The notes: generated by a model from the sequence alone, not told the origin. DNA of 64,000 nt from Takakia lepidozioides (GCA_030704615.1 CM060731.1:31558001-31622000), one strand, 5' to 3'; positions 23,554 to 34,796 are shown, counted from the stretch's first letter. A program made the numbers and translations.

Positions 23554-23949
23554 CTATGCATCCACATCCATTATTTCGTCCCTAACATGTCGGATGATGT
23601 TCCATTCAAATACAACTACATTCATCCATTTCGTGGCATGCAAGGACTTGGTATGTAAACCACATCTAAATGGATGAAACAAGAGATAAAATGGATGTAA
23701 CAGATGTGATCTGGAATAACTGAAAACGGTTAATGTATCCACGGAAATAGGCGACTTCGCGCGCCTTTTTCTGCGACCGTGGCCCTTGGGTTTCAAGTGT
23801 GGAGCAAGGATATAGTCTGCAATAGTTCGCATTATGGCAGACATCCCAACATTACTTATGCCAAATCGAATTTGAAGATTGAGCAAAAGTAAGATTGTTG
23901 AAAGTCGACTCACTTTCGCCCCTTCGTACAAAGGAGTTCTCGCCTCCAT
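23554..23949 (-). pseudogene. tnp2-like CACTA transposase N-terminal fragment
   Basis: The frame starts MEARTPLYEGAKVSRLS and continues with LLLLNLQIRFGISNVGMSAI, resembling the start of the tnp2 domain of En/Spm transposases (PLYPGC..., LSALL.LLNLK...GWS). After about 60 residues the similarity fades into basic and unrelated sequence. It lies at the expected place behind the CACTA 5' end. Known role of the intact protein: cut-and-paste transposition of CACTA elements. Confidence 0.5.
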
Positions 23950-24920
23950 GTAAGTTCCAGGGTCAGCCTACTGAACCCTTGTGAGCTTTTCAGCTCATTT
24001 CCTGTAAATATATTTCCATCTTTCCATCTTCCAGCTTATTCATGTGTCGCACCGTCCTCACCCTCGATTCATGCTTGTTCAATTGTGTACCTGCTAAATC
24101 AGAGAAATGGAAGCTGTAAGGTCTCCCATCCCCCAAAACAAAACCAGGCAAAAAACAAAAACCACCCTCAATTCACCCCCAAAATCAACCCCCCCCCCCC
24201 AGGCTGGCCTTGCAACTGCAGGATGTCGAAATTGACGACACATTTTTTTTGGAAGGGGTCGCAAGCCGTGACGGCCGGGCGTCGCAAATCCCATTTGCAG
24301 ACAGCAACGCTCGACACCCCCTGCGACGTGTTTTTTTGGTCCGGGGGTCGCAAGCCGTGACGCCCTTGCGTCGCGGAGCCCACCACCCTGCTTGCGCCAC
24401 GTGTTTTAATTTTTTGATTGAATATAAAGAAAGCGACGCCAGAGCATCGCGGAAACCCACACTCGGGGTCGCGGAGCCCGACTCCTGCTCCTGCTGTTTT
24501 TTTTTTTTGCCACGCCCAATAATCGCTTGGCGTACCACCCGGCTTACGCCACGTGTTTTTTTGGGTTTTAGGATGGAACTCCCGGGTAGGTTAGAAAAAA
24601 AGTGGATGCAACGCCGCACCGTCGCCCCCACCAATGCCGTCGGCTGGAGGGCAGCGACGGCGAGACGTCGCTCGCAGGAGGCCCCTGCCATCGGCGTGGA
24701 CGGCCCGAAAAGCGACGTCTGGCAGTCGCGGGAGTTGGGGTGGGGGCTCGCGACCCCCATACGTCGCATTTTGCGATGTCTTTTTTGGCGACGCCCATGT
24801 GACTGCTGGGCGACGGCCGGGCGTTGCAAATACGGCGCCTGCCCCGTGCCCGAAATGGGCGTTTTCCCCGACGCCGCGGCGTGGCCCGGGCGTGGCAAAC
24901 GCCCCTTTTTTCCTGTAGTG
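23554..24920 (-). mobile_element. CACTA (En/Spm) element, 5' part
   Basis: Read on the minus strand, the sequence begins at 24920 with CACTACAGGAAAAAAGG, a CACTA terminal repeat, flanked outside by TCT (24921-24923). A GC-rich subterminal block with many copies of cgacggccgggcgtcgc-like words runs to about 24180. At 23949 an ATG opens a frame described separately. The matching other end is not next to it; a CACTA end with the same target trinucleotide lies at 46502. Confidence 0.65.
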
Positions 24921-25008
24921 TCTGTGTAAGATTCCGTCTTCTTAGCCAGGCTCCTCTGCCGACTACATTCCCCTTGACAACGCTAAACCGGTAGAGGAAG
25001 GGACCCAT
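24921..25008 (-). repeat. repeat X, left part
   Basis: Near-identical, in reverse orientation, to 60361-60447 (cttcctctaccggtttagcg ... gaatcttaca). It ends at the trinucleotide TCT/AGA where the CACTA element is inserted. Confidence 0.85.
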
Positions 25009-25342
25009 CCTGGGTGTCGAGATGCTTCGGCATAGGTGGTGGGTTCTAGGACAGCTTCAGACAAACCCACCACGAAATCATGGAATCGTCTTGGAGGGTG
25101 AATGGCTCAGCCAGTGCGCGTACATACACCTTCCTGTATTGGTGGAACTACCTCTAGTTGCCCGTGCATACTGGAGGTCGAGGCAGAACTACCCTCTAAG
25201 TCTGCACTTAACTGACTTGTAGATGATGACATAGAAGGCATGGATTCATGAAGAGTATTTGAGTTTGGGTCATGCAATCCTTTGAACAAGTTGTCATCGG
25301 TACCTTCAGGTGGTTCTATGGATTGGTGAAGGCTCCAAAAAA

Positions 25343-26790
25343 TCAGGAGACTCTTGTTGTGGGAGCTCCCGCCGTGGTCCGTCCGGCTGGCCATGAGAAA
25401 TGAATGTTGTGATCTTCAAGTGGTTGTCTATCAGCAGCAGCTAGGACATAGTGCATGTGATCCTCATCAAAAACAACATCCTTAGAGATGATTATCTTGC
25501 TCATCCCTGGACAAAAGCATCTATAGCCCTTGGTGCTAGTGTCATAACCCAAAAGTACACACCTCATTTTTGGTGACCATTTGGTCCGGTGAGAGTTGAT
25601 GTGGACAAAGCATACACAGCCAAACACTCGCAAGTGTTTGACATCAGGCGGGGCTCCAAATAATTTTTGGTGTGGTATGATGCCATTGTTCGCCTTGGTA
25701 GGAGACATATTGACAAAGTAATTTGCCGTGCTGACAGTCTCTGCCCAAAGATGTGCTGGAAGATGGGCCCCGAAGGCCAAGCTCCTGGCTCGCTCTATCA
25801 GAGTTCGGTTCTTCCTCTCCGCGATCCCATTTTGATGCGGGGTGTTAGATTGGGTGAACTGTCGTGTTATGCCATGATCTGCACAAAAATTTGAGAATGC
25901 AATCGAGCAGTACTCCCCACCTTTGTCTGATCGCAACACTTTGATAGTACGTCCCAACTGTTTCTCAACTCTGGACTTAAATTGCTTGAACAAGATGAAG
26001 GTGTCACTTTTCTTCCGAATGAAGAAGACCCAACAGTACCGACTATAGTCGTCTGTAAATGTAAGAACATACAAAGCTCCAGAGAGAGAGGGTGTGGACA
26101 ATGGTCCACAGAGATCAGTGTGGATCATATCAAGAGGCGATGAACTTCTGTGAAGACTCTTCTTTGGAGCTTTCTCCCGACTTTGCTTTCCAAGCGCACA
26201 TGCATGACAAACATCATGGCTCATGGATAGATTTTGAGAAAGATTGACGGCAAGACCTTTCTGTGATAAGAAATTCGGACTCCTATAATTCAAGTGGCCC
26301 AACCGGTGATGCCAAATCCGTGTGAGGTCCGTGCTACTTTCCACTGTGCCTGTGAATGATTCATTCAACACTGATAGTTTGTAAAGGCCATTTGATAGAT
26401 CACGAATTCCTTTACCGAGTACCTCAAGGCTAGCACTCAGCAAGAAAACATTCTTGTCGTCAAAGAGAAGTCTAAATCCTTTGTCAGTCAAGGTACCAAC
26501 AGATAGCAAATTCTTGCATACACCCGGGACATACAAAACTTCTTCCTTTATTGCATCATTCTTGACAGGAATCACAATATTGCCTTTCCCGGCTACTTGG
26601 TGGTACAGGCCTCCAGCAGTTTTGACCTTGGATTTTCCTTCTCCCTTTTTGATATTGGATAGAAGACTGTCATTGCCCGAGACATGCTTAGTTGGCCCGC
26701 TATCCACATATCAATCAGATGCATCGCGGTACTGAGCTACGTTGAGCTCGAGGATATCTGCAGCCAGATTGTTAGTGGGAGCATCATTGC
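25343..26790 (-). pseudogene. Copia pol: protease and integrase
   Basis: The protease signature reads YVDSGPTKHVSG, preceded by an in-frame TGA where relatives have Trp (W/YVDSGA). The GAG pre-integrase zinc region has HHRLGHLNY and CHACALGKQSR. The integrase core has D in TDLCGPL, D in SDKGGEY and E in HQNGIAERKNRT, so the DDE triad is present. After KMRCVLLGY the linker continues to about 25100, then a frame change leads into RRFHDFVVGL. Cut off before RT. Confidence 0.85.
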
Positions 26791-26794
26791 ACTC

Positions 26795-27640
26795 CTAAAA
26801 ATTATCGATCTCCTCATCGCTACTGTCTTCAATGATGTTGACAGAATTTTTGAGACGTTCTGCAGCACAACGCTTGATCTCATTTGACAATTCAGCGCAA
26901 TTGCGCATCCAATGATCAGGTTTACCGCAGAAGTTGCAGCTCCCCTCACGCTTGACAGTGGCCCCCTTCCGATATTTATTGTCGGTGGGCTGGCTTTTAT
27001 ATTTAGACTTGATCAGCAAAGCCTCAGGGTCAGTTTTTTTTCCACGAGCCTCCCGAATTTCTCGCTTGGCTTCGTCCAATAGAAGAATACCAATCAATTC
27101 ATTGAGCGTTGGAAGTTCAGGTCGGTAGATCAAGGTGCATGCCAGTGATTCCAAGCTCTCAGGTAGAGAATTCAGAATCTGCTCCACCGGGTCCTCTTCA
27201 CGGACAGGTTCTCCGATGTTGGCTAGCTGGTTGATAATCTCTTTGAGCTGCTTGATGAACTCTGTCACCGATCCGTCATTCTCCAATCGAATGTTGGTGA
27301 GGCGGCTCTTGAGCAATAGACGACGTGCTCCGCTTTTCTGCTCATACAGGTCCTTCAAAGTCTGCCACATGAGCGCTGGATCTGTGATCCCTGCGATGTG
27401 TGGAATAATTTCATCTCGCACAGAGAGACTGATTATCGCCAATGCTTTCTTCCGCCTATGTTCGTAGTCAGCGGCAGACTCTCCTTCCCTCTCTTGGAAT
27501 TCTCCCTCGGCATTGGGCTCTACGATGTCTATCAGTTCATCCCTTTGTAACAAGCTGGAAACACGGAACTTCCAGGTATTGTATTTGGAAAGTCCACCTA
27601 GCTTTGAGACCTCTGATACACTGCTTTCCTCGTGGGCCAT
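26795..27640 (-). CDS. Copia gag polyprotein part
   Basis: 281 aa, starting MAHEESSVSEVSKLGGLSKY. Contains the gag capsid-type region (WQTLKDLYEQKS, LNSLPESLESLA) and one zinc knuckle, CNFCGKPDHWMRNC. A TAG ends it before the protease. Known role: virus-like particle capsid and RNA packaging. The element is defective, so this protein has no complete pol partner here. Confidence 0.88.
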   Translation of the reverse strand: MAHEESSVSEVSKLGGLSKYNTWKFRVSSLLQRDELIDIVEPNAEGEFQEREGESAADYEHRRKKALAIISLSVRDEIIPHIAGITDPALMWQTLKDLYEQKSGARRLLLKSRLTNIRLENDGSVTEFIKQLKEIINQLANIGEPVREEDPVEQILNSLPESLESLACTLIYRPELPTLNELIGILLLDEAKREIREARGKKTDPEALLIKSKYKSQPTDNKYRKGATVKREGSCNFCGKPDHWMRNCAELSNEIKRCAAERLKNSVNIIEDSSDEEIDNF

Positions 27641-27742
27641 GCTGACACTCTCACAAATACTATGGAGTTACACTGTTGTTACTGTCACCTAACAAAAGTG
27701 CTATCCGAAGTCCTAATGTTCAACAAAGGGTCCCACTACTAA

Positions 27743-27757
27743 CCTGCTCTGATACCA
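27743..27757 (-). other. Copia primer-binding site
   Basis: TGGTATCAGAGCAGG directly after the 5' LTR, complementary to the 3' end of initiator methionine tRNA, the usual primer of plant Copia elements. Confidence 0.9.
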
Positions 27758-28082
27758 TAAAGTGGATCAGGTAAGGAAAGCTTACTGTAAAAAGGTCTGA
27801 CTTCCAACTTTCTAAGAGCCCACTATATACTGAAGCTCTAAACAGCTCTGCAGGGAAGTCCAAGTTCTCCCTTGGATGGTCAAGCCTGCAGAGAGTGGGG
27901 CAGCAATTACCTGTGGTGGTCATCATAGATCGCTAAGCTTAACTGGGCTCACCACTACGCAGGATGGCTTCTCTGTGTAACTGCGAACTTACGTGCTAAA
28001 TATTAAACCTAGTAGTAGCATCTAAGAGTAGCATCTAAGAGTTAATCCTACTTGACCATGCTGTGGATCTCCATCTCCAACA
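27758..28082 (-). repeat. Copia 5' LTR
   Basis: 325 bp, starts TGTTGGAGATGG and ends CCACTTTA on the minus strand. Same length and nearly same sequence as 44874-45198. Confidence 0.92.
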
Positions 28083-28796
28083 AGTGCTACCTCTACTAAG
28101 GTTATCTGATGTTTCCGAATTGTAGCGAGGGGGTGTGGCCCAGAAGTGGTTATCCGGTAGCTCGGTTCCGGTGGAGCACAAGAGTGCATCTGGCAGGCCT
28201 TTTTTGGAGGCCACCTACGAAGCGGGCAAGATACTGGTGGAGGCTTTCCGTTCGTCGCAGAAGTACTCTCGCAACACTGAGAAATCGGCCCCGTCGGATG
28301 ACCTTGTTATAGTCCCTATACTAGACGCAAACAATACCTCCTTCTATTTGGCACCTTTGGATCTAGCCATCCCGTCTCCTCCAACGGTGAGCTCTGGGTT
28401 TCTTCTTATGCCCTTGTTTATTTATTTCAAAGGCTGCTCCTCTTCCTATGGTTGGGTTCTATCTGCTGAGTCTGCCCCAAAGTTGATCCTCCCTTAGTCC
28501 TCCCTGCGCTCAAATTTGTACGGCATCTAGGGCATTGGGGTTCATCTCTCAATGTCTCTCTGCAATCGCTCTCCAACAGCTCCTCTATTAAGTTTATAGC
28601 CAACCACTCCTCCTCTGATCCAAGGGCAGAGGCGAACAAAGTTACAATCTGGTTTGTGGGTTCTCCGGAACCCCCCCCCCCGGGGTTTTGCTTGGATGCC
28701 TTCGCAGCTTTCCCCACACCCAGGCTTAAAGTTCAAGGTTACTCATCTGTAGCCATCAAATCGTGACAGGCTCACGGGCTTCAAAGTGTTTCCTAC

Positions 28797-29150
28797 ATGA
28801 GTTGGGCTCTGCATTCTTGGAACATAAGGGGTATCGGATCTGAGGGGTCTGTGCCCAAGAGAGGATTAGACTGTGGGCCTCATCTTTTCTTCCTTCTAAT
28901 TCCATTATCTTCTTATATGAACATAAACTAGATGTCAGGAAGATTGCATCGCTCGGGACTTCAATCTGGCCGGCTGCCTCCTCATGGTGGAATCCAACGG
29001 TAATCGATTCCAGAGGCGTGGCCATATTAATTGCCCCTTCCTTAGATTTGGATTCTAACAAGGTGGAGACTTGGATTTTGGGAAGAGTGCAATGTGCTTT
29101 CGCTTCTGCTAAGTCTATTTTTCCATCAGCAGCCTTTATCAATATTTACT
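28797..29150 (+). pseudogene. LINE ORF2 endonuclease domain, broken
   Basis: Begins SWALHSWNIRGIGSEGSVPK, typical of plant L1 apurinic-like endonuclease (N in SWNIRG). Two frame changes follow; then LYEHKLDVRK (the E of the active site), GTSIWPAASSWWNP, and GVAILIAPSLDL. The domain is cut off at INIYLQ by the gypsy fragment. Confidence 0.65.
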
Positions 29151-29157
29151 TGCAATT

Positions 29158-29755
29158 GGTAGAGCTGCTGCTTATGTACCTCATGTAATTTCTCCTGCTC
29201 AAGACGTGCCCTGATTAAATTCTCTTTTTCAAGCTGCAAGGCAGCTTTAGACTCTTCCAAGGCCTGCTGTAACTTGAGGTTTGCCTCAACATCCACTTTG
29301 GTTTCACACTAAGCGACAATTCTGGCCGCAAACTCTTGTTTGAGCTCCTCTCGTAATGTTGCCAACTGTGTGGAAGGAACATGAGTCTTGAAGTAGTTGA
29401 CTAACAGGTTAAGAGTCCTGCCTATGGAACTCATAACCATGGCCTGTTGTGGATCTTCCTGGAAAACCTACTGTTGTTCTTCCTGATTATCAATAGTTTG
29501 ATGTTTCACAAACCAATCAGGCCAAGTTCCCACTGGATCTTGTACTTGAGCAACCTCATCCACCAAAGGTGCTGATGTACCCTTGCCCTGTACCACTTCA
29601 ACCTCTATCACAGGTTTGGGCACCATCTGCACAACAAGGATAGCCTTGGGCACAGTTGGTATTTTTGGTAATGTTGCCTCGGATCGTACCCAGTTTTGGT
29701 CGGATAGACTAATTTGGTGGGGCCTTTGACCCTTCAAACCTACAATATGGCAAGA
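29158..29755 (-). pseudogene. fragment of Gypsy-1 accessory ORF
   Basis: On the minus strand, similar to 40560-41110 of Gypsy-1: a Pro/Val-rich stretch, WPDWFVKHQTIDNQEEQQ, SSIGRTLNLL, then a coiled-coil region rich in Gln, Glu and Lys. It has stops and is diverged. It shows that the post-integrase ORF of Gypsy-1 exists in other copies. Confidence 0.7.
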
Positions 29756-29999
29756 CGCAACTTGTCCGAGCTTTGTTCAATCAAAGAAGACAATCTTCGT
29801 GGTTCATCACGATGGTACCCTGGTTACGCCAATCTGGTCTCATGATTTGGAAACCGACATGTATGCGATCAGGGTCTTTTGCGAAGACGCTGTGAAATGC
29901 GACCCAATCCCACCTATTAATATTCAATATTATTTTGGAACCTTCAACTGGTTCTTATCTGCTCCCTTACAATTGTTGCAATTTGACCCAGTGAATAGA

Positions 30000-30880
30000 A
30001 CTGGATGACTAAAAAGCATGATTCATTCCGGGGCTACAAAGTCAAGCTAGGCTACTCCATGTTAAGGCCGCATGTCTCCTTTGTGGCTAAATGGAACGCG
30101 AAGTGGGGATTTCTTCCCAGTCTGCCACATAACTGGCAATCAATTTGGAAGGATATTGGAGGAAAGATCGAGCGGCAAAACGTGTTGGGTTCCTATGGAA
30201 GATAGTTAACCGTATTCTGCCCGTTCTTCAATTCATTCCAGATACTACTGATCACTATTGTGTATGCAATCTAGGACAGTCTGAATCGCTGGAACATTGT
30301 CTGATAGAGTGCCCCTTCGCTTCCTTTGTCTGGAATCGTATACAGATGTTTTACCAGGCTTGGAACCCAACGATTTCCCATCAGACCTTGGTTCTCTTAC
30401 TCAACATCCGCGAAGGAGCTATCTGGAGTCAATGCCCAGTATGGGCTTGCCTTAGAGCGTACTCACTCTGGACTATATGGAAAAATAGGTGTTCCCTTCT
30501 TTTGGGGGGGGTTGCAGCCTTCTGTGAAGAAATTGCTTTACAGGGTTCACTTAGACTTATTGTCTGAGGCACGCAAGGCTTGGAATGTTTTGTGTGCAGC
30601 TGCTTCTCGATGTGCGCAAGGAAGGAGACAACAGCTATTCTCTAGCTTTGATAACACCTGGGGACAAGGGAACTTCATCTGTTCAAGAACATCAGACTCA
30701 TCGATTGTCTGGCACGACTGCATCCCGACATGTTGGAAGTTCGACTAGCGCCCAACAATTACTGGAGCAGGAAGAGTCTGACGTGAACTGGAGGCACAAA
30801 AGAACCTCTAGAAAGGGCAAATATAAAGCCCACCTCTCATTTGAATCCTCTAGATGCAGAATCAATGACCTTTTGTAGTC
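30000..30880 (+). pseudogene. LINE ORF2 C-terminal region with zinc-binding domain
   Basis: The frame includes RVGFLWKIVNRILPVL, YCVCNLGQSESLEHCLIECP and FASFVWNRI, the zf-RVT pattern (C-X-C... H-X3-C-X3-C type) found at the end of plant LINE reverse transcriptases, then WTIWKNRC. Frameshifts near 30480 and 30570. Confidence 0.75.
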
Positions 30881-31050
30881 TCGTCCCGCTGCTATGGAAC
30901 AAACTTATCCTTAGCTTCTTGCAGCCTCATATAGTTTGGATACGGGGCAGTGACTCTTTTTTCATCCTTATGGTTGTTTACCTTAGGTTATTTTTTCCTC
31001 AGTCTTTCTTAATAAATTTCTCCAGGGCCTGTGATGCATGATTCCAGCAC

Positions 31051-31395
31051 GCCATGGAAGAGGAAATGGCCTTAATTCACAAGAACGAGACATGGACTCT
31101 TGAAGATCTGCCCCCCAGTAGACAACCCATTACCACCAAATGGATCTATAAAGTCAAAACACACGCTGATGGAACCATTGCCAAATTGAAGGCGCGTTTG
31201 GTGGCTCGTGGTTTCCAACAACTAGCAGGGGAGGATTTTGATGAGACCTACGCGCCGGTGCAAATACAACACCTTGCGAGTTGTTATAGCACTAGCAGGT
31301 CAGAATGGTTGGCCTATATTTCACTTAGATGTCAAAACTGCCTTCTTAAACGGTGAATTGACAGAGGAAGTGTTTATCCAGCAACCTGAAGGCTT
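31051..31395 (+). pseudogene. Copia reverse transcriptase, N-terminal part
   Basis: Starts exactly where the minus-strand half stops (codon W then QHAMEEEMALIHKNETWTL), followed by TKWIYKVKTHADG, LKARLVARGFQQ, DFDETYAPV, a frameshift near 31262, FHLDVKTAFLNGELTEEVFI and QQPEGFE. The polymerase YVDD region and about 200 residues are missing; Gypsy-1 LTR sequence begins instead. Confidence 0.88.
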
Positions 31396-31951
31396 CGAGT
31401 TAGTTCACAGACACGGTTAGTGAGAGAAACGGTTAGAACCGCGGAGAGGAAGATAAAGGGGGGAAAAACGGGGAATTGAAGGACATCATTCGGAGGAGGA
31501 CTTCTTGGTGATAGAGGAGAGGGGATCGGGCAGAGATGAGGAACGGAAGTGAAGATAGAGAGATGATGAGTAGATGCTTGATATATGCAAGGCTGTAATG
31601 ATATTGTAGAGGAGATTAGAGACACAATGGCTTCGGCCTGATACCTGATAAATCATAATCGATACTTTTACGATACCACACTGTGTAGAGAGATCTGAGT
31701 GAAGCTGTGGAATGAATGGATGAGTTGATGGAATCCAATAGATTGATAAGCAAACTGATACTTAATTATCAATGGTAAGATAGTAACATGAATACCAAAA
31801 GGAAACAAATAGGAAACACCCCCATGATACACTAGCTGTAGGTCATGACTGATTGTTCTGCGCGGGCTGAGTACTTAGAGATTTCCAACTCTTCTATCTT
31901 GGAGTTTCCGCCTCGAATAGCGAAGGGATGGGTGAGTAAAAGCGCGCGACA
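31396..31951 (+). repeat. Gypsy-1 5' LTR, truncated
   Basis: Matches the last about 550 bp of the 3' LTR (43494-44046), ending in gcgcgcgaca. The first about 430 bp, seen in the 3' copy, are missing. Confidence 0.85.
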
Positions 31952-31972
31952 TTTGGCGACCATACTGGGGAC
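31952..31972 (+). other. Gypsy-1 primer-binding site
   Basis: tttggcgaccatactgggg follows the LTR, of the TTGGCG... type common in plant Ty3/gypsy elements. The tRNA was not identified. Confidence 0.55.
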
Positions 31973-31993
31973 CTGGGACATGAACAACCAGAT

Positions 31994-32539
31994 GTGACAG
32001 GCATCTGGTGGGATCATGGTGGTTGGACCATTAAAGAATTTGAAGTGAATCAAATTCCCTGTGGAACGAAGGAAGAAAGATTGTCCAAACAATTCTTTCA
32101 AAGGTTCTTGGAATTGCCAGACGGTTGTAAAGAAAATATTCTTAAACGAGTGCATGATGCTGATCCAGAATGGGGTCTGGAGAAAGGAGTGATAAAGATT
32201 TATCAGGTAGCCTGTAGAGGAAGAGCACGTTGGTTACCAACATTGGTTTATGTGATAGCATTGCTATCCATTAAACGAGTAGAGTTTGAAGGCTGGGAAG
32301 AAAGAAAGGTGAATGTTTATACTCATATGCATGAAGAGCTTGTACTGGTAAAGAATTGGATTCCAAAGGATATTTTGTGGATCAAACTCACACCAAGAAC
32401 AGCTTTTCAGACTTGTTTGCCATATGGTTATATGGTAACGGAGACTTCAAGTATAGCCAAGGGTGCATTGAAGCTTGAAAGAAACCCAGGCATATACGAG
32501 AGATATTACAGAAGAGAGTTTTGGTTATTGCCACATTAA
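31994..32539 (+). CDS. Gypsy-1 leader ORF, unknown function
   Basis: 181-aa frame starting MTGIWWDHGGWTIKEFEV, Trp- and Glu-rich, upstream of gag and in a position comparable with extra 5' ORFs of some gypsy elements. No domain recognised. It ends 21 nt before the gag ATG. Confidence 0.4.
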   Translation: MTGIWWDHGGWTIKEFEVNQIPCGTKEERLSKQFFQRFLELPDGCKENILKRVHDADPEWGLEKGVIKIYQVACRGRARWLPTLVYVIALLSIKRVEFEGWEERKVNVYTHMHEELVLVKNWIPKDILWIKLTPRTAFQTCLPYGYMVTETSSIAKGALKLERNPGIYERYYRREFWLLPH

Positions 32540-32560
32540 AAGAAATGAAAGACATGGGAC

Positions 32561-33961
32561 ATGAGTGATGAAAGAGAAGCTAGACGACAGAGATATTCAG
32601 CAAAAAGAGAAAGCTATCTGAAAGCTAATTATCCATATCTTTGGGAGAGAGGAATAGACATAGGGGAATCATCTGGACCTCTCACACCATCAAGATCAAA
32701 GAGTGCATCACCTATACCGGAAGAACTAGAGTTGGATGCCACTCCTTCTGTTTCTTTGCAAGAAAGATTAAGGGAATTGGTACAGGAAGAAGATCAATCA
32801 CGAGGTGAAAGATCTGAGGTACATCCTTGGATAAAAGACTTGACAGAAATCTTTGATAAGAGTTGGCATGGAACACCAAAAGCAGGAACTCCAGTTTCTG
32901 AAGCAGAAGGTGAAGAAGGAGAAGAGGATGTGGCAGAGCCAACGGAGAGTTCAGACTCTCCAACACCATTACAGTTGAGTTACATGAGTGAAGAAGAAAC
33001 CCAAGGGCAGAACTTGGAGGATGAAAACAGAGAGAAGAAATTAGAAGAGGAAGAATATGAAGAAGTAGACCCAACAGCTGAGGTTGAGACTACAACCAGG
33101 ACATCCCAACCCGTTGGACCTGGATCAAGTGGAGCACTTGGATCACAGGCCAACGAAGGTGTCGGCTCAGGGGGATCAGGCGGGCTGCCTGGATCTGGCT
33201 CTGGGGGGACAGGGAGTGTGGGAAGTAGTGCAACTGAAGCTGGGAATACTGTGAATATCGTGGGGCCAGAAGCAAGGAGTGCTCAAGGGCCACCACTTGG
33301 TGGAAGATCCACCACAAAAACAACAGGTCCAGAAGGACCAGCACCAGCAAGGGTGCCAGCACCTGTCAGTGGGCAGAAGGTAGGGCCACAGATGGCGTTA
33401 CAACCAACACGGGCAAAACCACCCTTTCCAATATATTCAGGAAAAGGGGATCCCGATGTACACATTAGCCAATTTGAGCACATGTGTATAGTGAACAATG
33501 AGAATGGCGATGATGCCAAGATGAGACTGTTTCCTTGTTCACTTATCAAGAAAGCAAGTGAATGGTATGCAAGATTCCCTGATAATCATTTCCTAACCTG
33601 GAATGGCTTGAATACAGCATTTCGAAATAGGTTCAGGACAAGTAAAACTGAGGATGAAGTGTATGGAAGTTTACAACAGCTGAAGCAGAAGAAGCATGAA
33701 ACTGTTGAAGAGTATATGGAGAAGATGGAATTGATGATGAAAAAGCTGGCTGCAGTACCAGCGCCCGGTTTACAGAAGACTTGGTTTGTGAGTGGACTAA
33801 GACCAGAGTTGCAAAAGAAAGTGGATATGTTACCCCATAATACAGTGGAGGAGGCATTTGAAACTGCGAACAGAATTGAGCAATTGGGAATGCTCAGGAG
33901 AGAGAAAAAGAAGATGAGGACTCTGAGGATGAGTCAGATGAAGAAGAAGAGCAAGAACTAA
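32561..33961 (+). CDS. Gypsy-1 gag
   Basis: 466 aa. The first about 270 residues are acidic, then Gly/Ser/Pro-rich and disordered. A retrotransposon gag capsid domain follows at about 280-430: PPFPIYSGKGDPDVHISQFE, MRLFPCSLIKKASEWYARFP, WNGLNTAFRNRFR, ETVEEYMEKMELM, FVSGLRPELQKKV. It ends in a basic tail with a stop; the zinc knuckles follow in the next frame (WCAKCQNEGHTTTEC). Known role: particle assembly and RNA packaging. Confidence 0.85.
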   Translation: MSDEREARRQRYSAKRESYLKANYPYLWERGIDIGESSGPLTPSRSKSASPIPEELELDATPSVSLQERLRELVQEEDQSRGERSEVHPWIKDLTEIFDKSWHGTPKAGTPVSEAEGEEGEEDVAEPTESSDSPTPLQLSYMSEEETQGQNLEDENREKKLEEEEYEEVDPTAEVETTTRTSQPVGPGSSGALGSQANEGVGSGGSGGLPGSGSGGTGSVGSSATEAGNTVNIVGPEARSAQGPPLGGRSTTKTTGPEGPAPARVPAPVSGQKVGPQMALQPTRAKPPFPIYSGKGDPDVHISQFEHMCIVNNENGDDAKMRLFPCSLIKKASEWYARFPDNHFLTWNGLNTAFRNRFRTSKTEDEVYGSLQQLKQKKHETVEEYMEKMELMMKKLAAVPAPGLQKTWFVSGLRPELQKKVDMLPHNTVEEAFETANRIEQLGMLRREKKKMRTLRMSQMKKKSKN

Positions 33962-33987
33962 AAAGAAAGAGTAAGAGAAAGGAGAAG

Positions 33988-34510
33988 TTGAAGAGGGATA
34001 ACTATGAAAAAAAATTGGAAGAAATCTTGAAGAAGTATGCCACAGAGGCTGCAACACATTGGAGGAAGGGTGTATGGTGTGCAAAGTGCCAGAATGAAGG
34101 CCATACCACCACAGAATGCCACATGAAGGAGAAACACTGTACTATCTGTAAAATGGATAACCATTCTACTGAGAATTGTTACTACAACAGAAGGACAGCT
34201 GCAAGAGAACCTAGGCAAGTAAGGGTGCATCAGGTGCAGCCCCAGCCAAGAAGAAACAATGATCAGGACCACTATGGTAGGTCTGGTGGTTAAACAATGG
34301 CATGGAAGGGAGAGGTAATTCAAGAGGGAATTACCAAGGAAATTCCAGAGGCAACTATCAGGGTAATCCAAGGGGAATTACCAGCCCGGGAATCAGGATT
34401 ATAGAAATAATCCAAGAACAGACCAAGGGCGAGGACCCAATGGTGAAGAGCTATGTTACTATTGTAATCAGCCAGGACATCGCAAGGCAGCCTGTTCATT
34501 CTGGATAAGA
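33988..34510 (+). pseudogene. Gypsy-1 nucleocapsid with three CCHC zinc knuckles
   Basis: CAKCQNEGHTTTEC and CTICKMDNHSTENC in one frame, then, after a frame change, CYYCNQPGHRKAAC at about 34460. All three are C-X2-C-X4-H-X4-C. They were probably one gag reading frame before indels. Confidence 0.8.
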
Positions 34511-34796
34511 CACCAGAATGAGATGAGAGCTCCTGTGAATGAGGGCCCAGTGGTGGCAGCTCACATGGTTAGGCCATGTGTTGTACCAGAAGTAAGTACA
34601 ATGATAGTAACAAGAAGTAAAGCCAAACTAATACCTCCAGTAGAAGAGGAAGAAGATGAGACTGGAAGTGGCAATGATATGCCTGAAGATGAAGAGACTT
34701 GGAAAGATGAGAAGGAACTGCACAAGGAAGTGGCAGATACTATAAGGGAAATGCAAAAGAGTACTGATATTCCTGTGGCAGATTCCTCTGATTCGG

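Larger units (their letters stand above)
25013..28082 (-). mobile_element. Copia retrotransposon, 5' half (LTR, gag, protease, integrase)
   Basis: Minus-strand Ty1/copia element: 5' LTR 28082-27758, primer-binding site, gag, protease and integrase, then the linker to RT (GLSEAVLEPTTYAEASRHPG), which breaks off after codon W at about 25013. The missing RT and RNase H lie on the opposite strand from 31051. The AGTGC beside the LTR (28083-28087) matches the GCACT after the 3' LTR at 45199. Confidence 0.9.
28083..31050 (+). mobile_element. LINE (L1 type), 3' portion
   Basis: Plus-strand non-LTR element. 28083-28500 is ORF1-like and continues in frame the minus-strand sequence that ends at 45199. 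28797-29150 is the endonuclease. 30145-30567 is the C-terminal zinc-binding domain. The reverse transcriptase core is missing, and a reversed gypsy scrap fills 29158-29755. The 3' end near 31050 abuts Copia RT without a poly(A) tail. Confidence 0.7.

Noticed and set aside
24185-24929. Frames of about 240 codons on both strands, Arg/Ala/Pro-rich
   Set aside because: They lie in the GC-rich subterminal repeats of the CACTA element; both strands are open because of base composition.
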